The notes beneath the pieces were generated by a model. The model did not search any database and was not told the DNA's origin. It saw nothing but the letters and a program-made list of their open reading frames with translations. A stretch of 64,000 nucleotides of DNA from Agelaius tricolor (lineage: Eukaryota; Chordata; Aves; Passeriformes; Icteridae): assembly GCA_023055355.1 (NCBI GenBank), contig JALJCS010000028.1, positions 5,332,418 to 5,396,417 on the forward strand, read 5' to 3'. Shown here one piece after another: positions 34,801-46,800 of this stretch. Position 1 is the stretch's first letter. Every line of letters starts with the position of its first letter. The position numbers and the translations under genes are program-made.

Positions 34801-37800
34801 TTCTCTCTGGCAGTGCTCATTCCAGCTGGAATCATGAACTGTGTTTTAACAATGCAAAGGAACTCAGAGTGTTCCACTGAGTTAATTAAAAAGAATTTTA
34901 AAATTCTTGTCAATATTTTGTGACTACAAATATTCCTCGAAAATCTTCCCTCAAGACCACGTAACAGTCAGTAGGGCAAGGATTTTAAGCAGGGAAATTA
35001 AAGCAAACAGAGAAGTCAGGGATTTGTGTATTTATTCAATTGATAGAATCAACTCACATTAGTTTTCACCTTGGCTAGCTAAGCTAACATTTGCTCTCTA
35101 GCAGTAAATGAGAAGATGTAGCTGGTCCTTTAAATAACAGTGTAATTTGCTCCCTTTGGAGCACTGTGCATCAAGGCAGAGGCTTCTGATAAATCATGGT
35201 TGGTATAATTATTCAGTCTTTTTCCCTGAAGGGCCTCTGCAATGCAGCGGTCCTCTTACTTTTTTTTTTCCCCTCCCTGTTAGCAATGCCCTAGTTTGTT
35301 CACTGCTGCAGTCCCCCTCCCTTCCACCATCACCACAGCATAACAACCTCTAATTGAGAGCTGGGCTGCTAACCAAGAGCACCCAGAGAAGCTGCAGGGA
35401 CACCAGAGACAGCACTCACAGCCACCTTCTCAGCTCCTCCCAGCTCAGCAGCACCAAGAACTGTCAAACAAGGCATTCATAACCTACCCACCTGGCATGC
35501 CAACCCTGGATTGCTAACAGCTGAGCATCAATCACCATCACACGCTCTCAGCTGCACTCCACAAGCAGCAGGAGGCCCTGGCAGCAGATGAGAAGCACCC
35601 ACAGGCTCTTACAATCTTCTCAAGTCAAGCAAATTTGATTTTGATGCTGAACACAAGACTTAGTGCACCTCCTTGTTAAGAGCCAGTTCTGTTTCTGTTT
35701 GCAACTGTACCTCTGCAGCCACATCACAAACCTCTCCTCACTCTGCAATGCCCACAGTGCTCTGTCTCCATGCTGCTCTTTGGAAGTGCTACCATGCCAG
35801 CTTCTTTAGCACATCTCTCTTGTACATGCCTTACTACCTCCCCATTTCCTGCTTAAATAAATACACTTTTTTTCTAGACAAGCTCAAGTTTCAGAGTTCT
35901 CAGGAAAGACAATTCCAGGGTGAATGCTTCTCTCCTAGAAACTGGGCAGTATGATCAGCTTTCCATTCAGACAAACAAACCCACCTCTTTGTCATCCTCT
36001 ATAAAAGGCAGCAACATTTTGTTCACACCAACAGAGCTAATAAAACTTTTCAATGAAAGTACTTTGATTAACATTGCCACAGCCCTTCCTGTCAGGACAA
36101 ACCTGCCCCTCTACATCCCTCCCCACCAGGAGCTGCTCTGTCATTCACAGTTCTGCATTTGTTCTGCTTTCTTAAGGAATATCCCACTTTTCTTACCGTC
36201 CAAGGACAGCCAGTCATGCTGGGAGGAAGGCAGGGTTGGCAGAGCTCTGGCTTTATATTCAAATACCACAGAATTGGAGATGATCTGATTGTTGAAGGCA
36301 ACTTGCAAAGTCACAAGCCCAGTGTCATGAGCTAAAAGGAAAATACATGTTGTAAAACAGAGAACTCCCTGCAGAAACCCCAGCTAGGAATTACCCCATG
36401 TGCCAAATATTGTGCTGAGAGCAGGTGAAGAGATGGGGTGCTGAACAGTATTTTTGTGACTAGACAATTCAACAGTCCAAAATACCTGTTGGTATATTCA
36501 AACGTGGAGATTTTATGCTTAAGAGTCATCTAATGGGTTATTCTGGCAAAAGGCAGCATCACTTGTTTCTAAAGACTGAGCAGCCTCACTGCATTTTCAA
36601 TGGAAAGCTGGGGCCTAGCAATGAAACCAAGTTATTCTGCATCCACTTGAAGTCATATATTGCAGGCCATCACTACTGAAAATCTCTGTGGGGAGGTTAG
36701 AGGTGTTCTCATGTAAGTTACAAAGGGCAAAACAGGCAAATCAAGCCAGCAGAGCAGTTGAGTGCACTCTTGAGTAACAGCTACTCTTTAATCTGCTCTT
36801 TCAAAACAAAAGGAATGCTTAGAATTATTTTAAAGTTAATTCAAAGATTCTAAATAGTATTTGTTGTGATGTATCAAGATGCCAAATTGCTGTTCTCACA
36901 CTAAACTGGTCAAAAAAAGAGGAAAATCTTCTGGATGCCAGTGCACTTTTGTACATGTATAGGACACAATGAGGCTCGGAAACCCGCAGATGTAGGAGAG
37001 CCGTGCTCCTTACCTGGGCAGTAGCAGCGCAGTACCCCTGGCTGAATTAAAGATGCAGGCACTGAGATCTGATCAAACAGACAGCTGTAATTATTGCTGG
37101 CTTCCTGCCACGGGCCGGTAATCAGGACTTTCACTCCTCCCTGCCAGGAAAAAAGGGAGAGACCCGAGCGTGACAGGAGAGGCCGGGGCGGGAGGAGCGC
37201 GGCCGGACGCGCCCGCCGCCCCTTCCCGGGGCCGTGCTGCCCTCGGGCGGCCGGGAACGGGAGCGACACGGCCGGGAACGGGAGCGATACGGCCGGGCAC
37301 GGGAGCGACAGCCCGGGGGCACGGGAGCGACAGCCCGGGGGCACGGGAGCGACAGCCCGGGGGCACGGGAACGACAGCCCGGGGGCACGGGGCCGCCCGG
37401 TGCCGCTCTCTTCCCGGTGCCGCTCCCCGTCCGGTGCTGCCCTAGTCCGGGGGCACGGAGCCGCCCGGTGCCGCTCTCAGACCCGTACCGCTCCCTGCCC
37501 GCTCCCAGCCCGGTGCCGCTCTCAACCCCGGTGCCGATCCCTACCCGATGCTGCCCTAGCCCCGTGCCGCTCCCTGCCCGGTGCCGCTCTCAGCCCGGTG
37601 CGGCCCCTCCCGGTACCGGCCCGGGCCTGCCGAGCTCGCCCCGCCGAAGGCCGGGAATGTCCGGGCCGCATCCCCCGGAACCGGCCAGCGCTGCGGGACA
37701 GGGAGACCGGCCCGGAGCAGTTACTGCACACCCCCGTACAGACTCAACAGTGCTCCAAGGCTGGGCCTAGGAAAACAACATCCCCCACCATCTCTTTTTT

Positions 37801-40800
37801 TTAAAAATTCAAATTAACCTTCTCTTCCCATTAGTGCCTCAGTCTCTTTCCTCACACATTTCTTCACAGCAGCAAGGTCTGTGCTGCTGCCATTTTCAGC
37901 TTATGGGGCATGTGACTGATTTTGGAAGTCAGTGAGGTGGAGGGAAATGCTGAACTCATTAAGGCTGTGCAGGCCTTGAATTACTCTCCTAGGAACATCT
38001 GTGACAATGTAAGGAACAGCTCCAGTTCACAAATACTACTGCTCTACTGGGCCTAGGCAGCACCACCAAGCCATCGTGTGGGGAAGACCTGGCTTTCAAT
38101 GAAACAATACCTTTCTGTTCAGATGGTTCCTTAGTGAAGAAAGGGCCCTGTCAGGATAATGAAGTGCTTAATTAAAAGTACACTCAGACATGCAAGCAGC
38201 CTTGAATGCTCTGGCTTGGGAGAGAAATATTTTAAAAACCTTTTCAAAGCTTTAACAAAACAGTTCCCTTATTACCAAAGCAAAGATAAAGCAGTAAACA
38301 TGAGTGAATAAAAGCCCTGGACTTACCTCAGGGTAAGACCATTCTGGTGAATAATCTGTCACCATGAACAAGCGGCCACTCTGCTGCAGCAGCCCCAAAG
38401 TGCCTTGTGCTGCAGCTGCCGAGACCACCTCAGCCACGTGCATGTATGCCATGGTGCTGGCTCCGTTCTCCGTGCTGCTCAGCTGCATGTTGGCTTGCTG
38501 AGGGCTGCAGCAAGGAATGCACATCTCGGCCTGGTTGTACGTCGCTCTGTTACTGTCTTCAGGCTGAGACAGTCCAGCACTGTCACCTGACACCAGCTGG
38601 TGTCCGTACAGAGCATTGCTCCCACCTTCTACCGATATGAAATCGTTAATTAGATCAGAAAACTGGTTGCTGAAGGAGATGTCAAAGTGGTCTAAGTTAA
38701 GCTCCATGTTGGAGGAGTTATTTAAGCTAGGATGGGCCACAGGATAGAGTCCTTGTACCATGTTTCCTTGGAGAATAGGGAGGTTGTTTCCATTCCTGAT
38801 ACCCCCGTTGGCCTCAGGCTGCAAGTAGTGTTCTGTGTTGCAGGCTTGAAGATCCCCTGATTTAAGTAGATTTTCATTTCCTTCTGCCTGCTGGGAGGTC
38901 TCCATGGGAACTTCAGCTTCTGCAGTCATAGCCTGGAAGTTTGCTTGGAACTGCATGAGCTGGAGAGAAGAGGTGGACTCTATTCTGGTTTCCACTGTGC
39001 CGTTACAGTTGGACGTGGTTTGGGACGAGGACTCTGTTTTCACATTGGAGATTCCTAACGTGTTCACAAATGAGCTACCTGTGTCATTCAAATTGTTGTG
39101 AGTGTTTTGTTCAAGGGGAAGAGGTTTGCTGGCATCCTGCAGAAAGAAGCTGGGGGAAGGGGTCTGATGGACGTGAGGGCTCTGGACGGTCTGATTGAAG
39201 CTGGAAGAATAGTCCTTGTTGGAGTCAATGGCACTGAAGTCCATCTGCTCCAGGGTGGTACTTGGGCTCAGACCTCCTCCAGATGGAAGTAAACCTGAAC
39301 CAGTACTGAGTGTGAGAGTGTTAGATGCAGAAGTGGAGGAAAATGCTTCTTTGGACATCTGTTGTTCGAAAGATGTGTCCTCAGTTTTAATTTCTTTTGT
39401 GAGGGTTGTATTGAAGTTGAAGCTACGTTCTGTTGTGGGTGACTGCCTTATATTGGTATTGATGCTGTCACTTTTCATACCTCCTCCACCATAAGTCTGC
39501 CCTTGCTTGGGATTGTTAAGAAAACAGTCTGGGTCAAAATTCATGGTGGTTTCTGGAATTTTCCTATTTCCTTCTAAAGTTGTGGAGAGCACAAGTTCCT
39601 CAGAGACAGTGCTGGGTAGCATCGACAAGCTCTCTGAACTGCCAGTTGTTGGAAAAGCAAACTTGTGTCCATCTGAACTCACAGCAAGTACCAGTCCTTG
39701 TGCAGCTGCATCTGAGGACAGAAGGTGCTGATTTGGGCCAGATGTGGGTGACATCGTGTACACAGCTTCACTGGTGACTTCTGACATAAATACGGTGGCA
39801 CTTTGTGACAAACTTCCCATAACTGATGCTACAGCCATGCTGGACACACCAGTGACAGCTGGGCTATCTGCCATATCTGGGTCGCTGTTTAACCCACTGC
39901 TGATGGACACAGGAGAATTCTGGGTTGTGTCAGGGACCTCCACCTGGTTGGTGGAAGAAACCTCAGTGCTGTTTTGATGGAGCAACACTGGTTTTGCCAC
40001 TTTGCCGTTCCTCTTCTCTCGGCTGGAGGCCTTGCCGTGGCTGTGCTCGTTCTTGCCTTCAGAGACATCGTTATTTTGTACCTCTGAATGAGTGCTGTAC
40101 CCACCTGTCCTTGGTTCAACCTTTGGTGATATGATGCGGTGTTTGGCACTGTTACACTTGTGATGCACACTGCTTCCTGCCCCTGTGCCAGAAAACAACA
40201 GTATTTGCTGTTCAATAAATACAAAATTAGGACAATGCTAGTTGTGTATCTCATGCTTGTGCATACATGTGCACACAGAGCACACAGTCAGCACTGGAGC
40301 TGCTGAAGAATTTTCAAGCAAGGGCCACCAGAAGAAAATCCTCCATGAATTAAACCAGCCAGCACTTTTACTGGCCTGTAATGGTAACATCACCTGCATT
40401 CCTGAGAGCTTGTAATCAGGCAGGATGAAGTAAACAATCCTGTCTGCAAAGGCACCTTAGTCACAAACTCTGGTGCAGGGATTGCTTTTGCTGTTTAAAG
40501 AACAGCAGCCCATGAATTTTTGACGTTTCTTTTCTTAATTGATTAATTTTCCCTCGAATGATGTAAGAACATTAATTACAGAACTGCAGAATGACTGAAA
40601 GGGGGAAGAAGCCTCCTTACTATAGCTCATGGCTACAATTATAAATGCCATCTTCTGGGCAACATAAAACATCTTTGTAGCCACCACAATTTGCTGAATC
40701 TTTTGTTGCTTGCCCTTGAAGAGGAACATCTCTATTATGTGTTCAAGATTTGAATGAGGTCACTTAAAGTAGTTCAAGACAGTGCTTTTGAGACTAAATA

Positions 40801-43800
40801 CAATATTAAATCTCTCTATTCTCCTAGGTATAGAAATGAACAGGAACAAGGGAAAGACTTTCATGCTGCTGTATTTGTGGATGACAGTAAGGGATTGGGA
40901 ATGTGTGTGTCAATGTGCAAGCCAGTTACAAAACAAAGCAATACTGTTGTGTTAAAAAGCACTGAGCAGACTTAGCACAAGACAAAACATCAAAGGGAAG
41001 AATAAAAGGATTCATGTTCAGATTTGCAAGCCTGGATCAAATGCTGAGCCTTAAGGGGTGAATTTTAATCCAAACTCAGGTATTTCAGAGGTCATCATTC
41101 TTATTTAAGCCTTGATTGTATAATACAACTGCTCAAGAAAAGAAGAAAAAAATAACTCTTTGAAGCACTGACAACTTTCCTTTATAAGCTTTGGTAAAGA
41201 CTAGTTAATGTGTCATATACTTCATTTGACCAAAGTGCTAGAAAGGAGCAGCTCCATAGCAGATGAGTTGGGAAGTGAATCACTGAGCTTTCCACTGTCT
41301 GTGGGAAATGCTAACACTAAGGGTGCTGCTGTAGTGTCATCCAAAACAAGGTCATCTCCTTTAACATGAAGGAGATCTGTATTTTTCATGATACCTAAAT
41401 AAGACCTGTCTTATCTCAGTGATACCTTGAGTTAACCACCTGAGCACTCCTCCAAAAAAGTGAGCTGCAGGGCAAGGAATTCAGAGGGTGAAACTGGAGG
41501 AACATTAGATTTTGAGGCTTTGGCATCAGAATTTGCACATGTAGAAGAGAATGTACCTTTCTGAGCAGCTCATGTATGGACTGCATTTATTAGAAAGCAC
41601 TGACATTTTCCCCAGAAGTTCCAGCTGCATCTTTTTATGCTCGGGACTTCTGTCAACTCTTGAGTTCCCTGTGTCCCAGTGTTTCATGAGACAGCATTTT
41701 TATCACCTCAGCACTAAAAACCTTGCTCCCAGGGTGGATGAAGCTGAGTCACTGAGTGCCCTGCTGAGTACTCACCCAAGGTACCAGTGCAGAGACAGTT
41801 GTGTGTCCGAGGCTGGGGCTTGGTCTGGTGGCTGTCGAGGATCTGCTGCACGAGCTGCTCCACTGAGAACCCTGAACTGCTGTTGCCATTGCTGCATGTC
41901 CACTTGATGCCATGAACTGCAAAGAGAACAGTAAAATTTCCCATCAGAAACTGCAAAATCATGCCAAAACCATCAAAAGCCACTCCAAATTACCAGTAAA
42001 AATCCATTCCTGCTGCTTTCTGTCAGAACTGAAAGGAGACCCATAAAAAGCAACAGTAATGGATACTGGCTTACTATTCTCTGCTCCTTGCTATCAACAG
42101 GCTTCCAAAGGCAATTCCTGAATTAGGAATACATAGAGGAAAAACTCCTCAGCAGAGTATCTGGCTCTGTTTCAGTCTGCTGCTAACAGGGACTCTGCAC
42201 CTGCAATGACTCTCTGTAGTGCCAGCAACCTCCACTGAAAACCCAAAACCAACAAAAGACTTGGTTCCATTGAAGTAAAGCAGTATAATTCCTAAGAGCC
42301 TTTTGGAATCTTTTTCTGTCTAATATGAAAACAAAATCAGCCTTATAGTAAAATCAGCAGCCAAAAATACACCAGAGTAACAGCAAATGCAAACCTCCTG
42401 CCAGGTCTTCATTGTCAGATCCCAATGGCAGCAGTGAAGGCTGACTCATTTTTTGGGAGTGACTAACAGACACTGTGTGAGTTCCTCCTCAGACTTGGAT
42501 GACCTTTTAGTAATTTGAGAAAATGGACAGGTGGGTGATGTTACAGAACAGGTTGCAAACTGAAGCTTTTTCCTTGGGAACTCTCTGGGCCTGTTAGCTA
42601 TTTAAATAAGAATGCTAGACTGCATACAGATACATGACTTGAATAAAGACTCCCTCTCAGAATATTTTAGTTGCAGAATTTCTTATAACAGTGATATTTG
42701 CAACCTGACTTACAATGGAAATGGCACTTATAAAATATTTTATCCATAATAACTGACTCAAAGCATCTTCTGTTTCTCTTAATGTCTCTCTGAGCAATTT
42801 ATATGTGCATATTATTTATTTATCCTTTAAATGCACCACAGCTCATGTGCAGATTTTGGAAAGTGCTGATAAGTGACAACATAATTTCCAAGGTGTCCTC
42901 ATGTCTGGCAGCTTCTTTCAGAGAGTCTTTGCCATAGTCTGTCAAGGCACGTTCCTTGCATGTTGTGTTCTAAAATGCTTAAACCAGAATACACAAAATC
43001 AAAGCTGAAAGTCTCATGGACTTAGGCTTTGTAGTAAAGCCACAGATCCCTGTGTGGTGAAGGTCCCTGATGTGAAGGGGAAATCCTGGCAGCAGCAGGT
43101 TGGGCTGATGCTCCTGTACAGCCACAGGCTGGGGCAAAGCCAAAAGCAGCATCGTGCAAGGAGATCAGAGCAAATGAAGGGATGTTTGTGACATCTAATG
43201 GTCACAGGGGCAGCATATCCTGTGAACAGTGTTCTGTTCTTCTCTCTGATGCTGCTCACTGAGTGTGTCACACACAGCTGGTGGAACAGAGCTCCTGGAT
43301 CTGCTCTCTGAAGCAGTTTTATTGCTTTTTTGTTACCTGTTGCTGTATTGCCTCCTCACCCACTAATGTCATTTTGCCCAACAGCATCTCATCTTGGTCT
43401 AGTTTTATATTGCAGAATTCACATTGCTATTGGCCAGGCTGGATAAACTGCAGAAATACTGTAAATCAGGTTTACAAGCATTCTTCCCCATATCACTATT
43501 TAAAGTGCTGCAGATTGTTTTGTAATAAGTCCCTCTATGTTTGTTTGATGACCACATTTATTGTTATCGTACCCAACAGATTTTGCTTCCTAGTACATTC
43601 ACAGTTTTGGATTTCTTCTTAACACTCAGTCTCTGTTATGACATCTAACTTAGACATGCTTGCCACTTCACTACCTCTGCTCACATTCATTTTATTATTT
43701 AAGATACATTGTTCTGTCACCAGTGATATTATGTCTAATAAGTGATGTCCAAACAGCAATTTTACAAAAAATACATTGTCAGTGAGATCAGAATGCAGTC

Positions 43801-46800
43801 AAGTATTTTGGATCCTTTCAGCTATACAACACTAAGCTACTGAGCTGTAATTACTATTGAGAAACTTTGCATTAGGTAATTTCTGGTTACTTCAGAAATG
43901 CTTTTTGCTAAAGAAGTGAGCTGGGGTCTGTGTTTCTGGGTACAGAAAGTGTTTTACAGCAGGATGGCAGCACTGCTAAATCCTGGGATGAGCAGAGCAT
44001 CAAGGGGGCAGCTTTGGGAAGTGAATCATGGCTCAGGGTTTGTGTATTCATGATGATGGTTCTTAAGTCTGAATCAAGCTGTGAGCTAGGAGCTAAGGCA
44101 TAATGGACAGCTTTAGAGCTGGGTACTTAGAGAACCATGCCTATTATTTTCAGGTCCTTCCAGCATAGCAAAGTCCCATTGAGGATCAATTGCTGCTGAG
44201 GAAAGGTCCTTGATCCAGCTGATCCTAAAGGGCTCTGGCTCCAGCTTCTGTCCACGTGGTGCCACTTTTTTTGGTACTTATGTTCCCCATATGCTATGAA
44301 GGTGATAAAATAAAAAGCCAGTGAAGGGTGACAGATTGCAAAAAAAGAATGTCTGGATGCTTAATGCAAATTATCCACTATCTTGGCACATCCAATATGC
44401 AGATTTTCTTCCTCCCTCTTTTAAAGAAAGACTCCTGTGCCTGGTGAATTGTTAGTACTGAATACCAAACACTATCAAGATGGCTTTTAACATGTCACGC
44501 TTGGCTTCCTGACACATAATGAATCAGCAGGAAAGGAGATTTCTATAGGGAAGAAAGTGCATTATGAAAGGAAGGCTAATAAAAAGCATACACACAGACT
44601 CTTCCTGCTTCTTAGTGGTTCAAGAAGTGAAACCACTGTAGAACTATGTTTGATTAAATATAACCATAATATAGGAACACAAAAGGGGGAAAAAAAAAGT
44701 CTGAGGCTTAGCAGAAATTCTGGAAAGGATTTTAATCCAGATTCCTGTTCAGACTTCTACTGCATTTCTTGACAATTTAAAATGAAAGCTGTGAACTGCT
44801 TCAACACTTTCCTTTTCAGTGATAGCATGGAGGGGTCTAAAAGCTGCTGCATTACAGCAGCAACACATTCCTCCTGCCACACACCCTCTGCACAGTGCCT
44901 GCAGCACAGTGCAGCCAGGCAGAGTTACTGGTGCTGCACTGGGTGCTCAAAGGAGAGAACTGAGGCTGGGGGAAGGTCCACAACTCAGAGTGCTAATGCT
45001 GCTGCAATCTCTTCTTACAAACTTGGGCTCTCACCTTTCCTCTCTTTCTTCCTTTTTGAAGAAAAGGCAACAAAAATGATCTTGTGATAGTGCCCAGCAG
45101 CTCCTGTTCATTAGCACTGCCAGGACTTTGACCACCATGAGCAAAGGAATGAAAGATGATCTGAATTACCAACAAAAAGGCTGCTCAGAATCCAAGGGAA
45201 ACTTGCACTCAGAAACATAACAGACTGTCCAAGTTTCTTACACCACCTTGGCTATTTCTGCCTTCTGCTGCTGCAGGGGGTACTCAGTCCTCCACAATTT
45301 CCAGGCCTGCAGTCCTGCTGTCTGGCAGATATCTTCCTCCTCCCCATCACCTGAACTCTACCTCACTGCCTCATCCTCACTCTAGACCTCTGAACACCAT
45401 CAGCAATTGTTTCCCTCTTTCCCTCCCCGTGGTTTCTCTACCCTATCCAAAACTTGTCCTTAAAATACTCTCCTGTATTTAAATCTGATCACTCCACCAT
45501 TTCTGAATGCTCTTAGACATTTCTCTTTGCCACTTCAAGCATTTTACACTTCCTGATTTTATTCCAAAGACCTTGCTTTCCCATACCACCCCTCAGAACA
45601 CAGCTTACACATACCTGTACATGTACAGTACATTATGAAGCTGTTCCCTATACCCTCCATGTGGCTCCTCTGCCCCAGTTTGGTAAATCTTTTGTTACTT
45701 GAGTAACAACAATGAGATCTCCCCCATGAAGCTGGTATGTGACAGAGCTGGAATATCTAGAATCATCAAGGTCAGGTTTCTGTTTGCCTCTGCCTCCTGC
45801 AAGCCCTGGTGTCAGTCCTGCCCTCAGCCCCTCCTGACCTACACAAAGTGCTTTAAAAATCCCCAAAGTGCAGCTGGGAGCGTGAGCAGGCCCTTTGTCC
45901 AGGACCCATTCCTGTCTTGCTGCCCACATCCCGCTCCACCAAGTGCTGTCACTGAGAGGTGTTTCCATGGCGATGGTCAATTGGAAATGGCAGCCTTGTC
46001 CCTTCCATTCCCACTGCCTTTCTCTTGACAGAAGTGAAGGCCTCGCTCTGATTTCTCAGTTTGGCTGAAGGATATTTCCATTAGATTTATCCTTTCGCAC
46101 TCAGACGCCCACACACAGCTTAGCTTTGATTTTCCAGCCTTCCATTTCCACTCGTTACTGGTTGTGAAGGACGGGTTTACCTGAGCCTCACTGCTGGGGA
46201 CAGCAGTGACACCCCGCGCATGCTAATGTCCTGCACGGACTCACAGGGGCGTTTTGCTGGGAGCTGTTTTTCACAGACATGTCTGCCTTCCAAAACAACA
46301 CTTTTCCTTGGAGGTTTACTCAGATGCAGCGGGATTTTTTACTCACAGGGGCTGGGCAGACGCGCTGGCCAGCATCCCCTGAAGAGGGACGCGGCTCTCC
46401 AAAGCCGCTCGGCGCAGCCCTCTCGCCCGTTTCCGGACGCGTTAAATCCGAGGCTGCTCGCACATGGAGGAGCAGAGCGGCGTGTGTGGTCCTCGCCCTC
46501 CTCCGGCTGCAGCTCAAGGGCACCATCACCATCCTCCCCCTCCTCCCCTTCCTCCTCCTCCTCCGGCTGCTGCCAAGAGCAGCGGGAGCCGCGCACGGCG
46601 GCCGCCAGGTGGCGCCAGCGGATAAGGAACGGGACCGGGACCGGGATAAGGGCCGGGATCAGCACTGGGACCGCGACTGGGACTGGGATAGGGCCGGGAT
46701 CACACCGGGACTGGGACTGGGATAGGGCCGGGATCAGCACTGGGACCGGGACTGGGACTGGGACCAGACCTGGGATAAGAGCCGGGATCAGCACCGGGAC

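Larger units (their letters stand above)
23574..36196 (-). other. CAMTA1: CAMTA1 intron, 12.6 kb, containing a CpG island
   Basis: Separates the TIG exons from the ankyrin/IQ exons. Recognised contents are the minisatellite at 25424-25790, an A-rich block at 26699-26815, a CRE at 30925, and the CpG island at about 31600-32600 with CRE and CCAAT boxes. From 26.8 to 30.9 kb and from 32.7 to 36.2 kb I see no exon or nameable repeat. Confidence 0.85.

Noticed and set aside
37094..37804. 236-codon plus-strand open frame
   Set aside because: Repeat-driven GC-rich frame, overlapping the TIG exon on the other strand.
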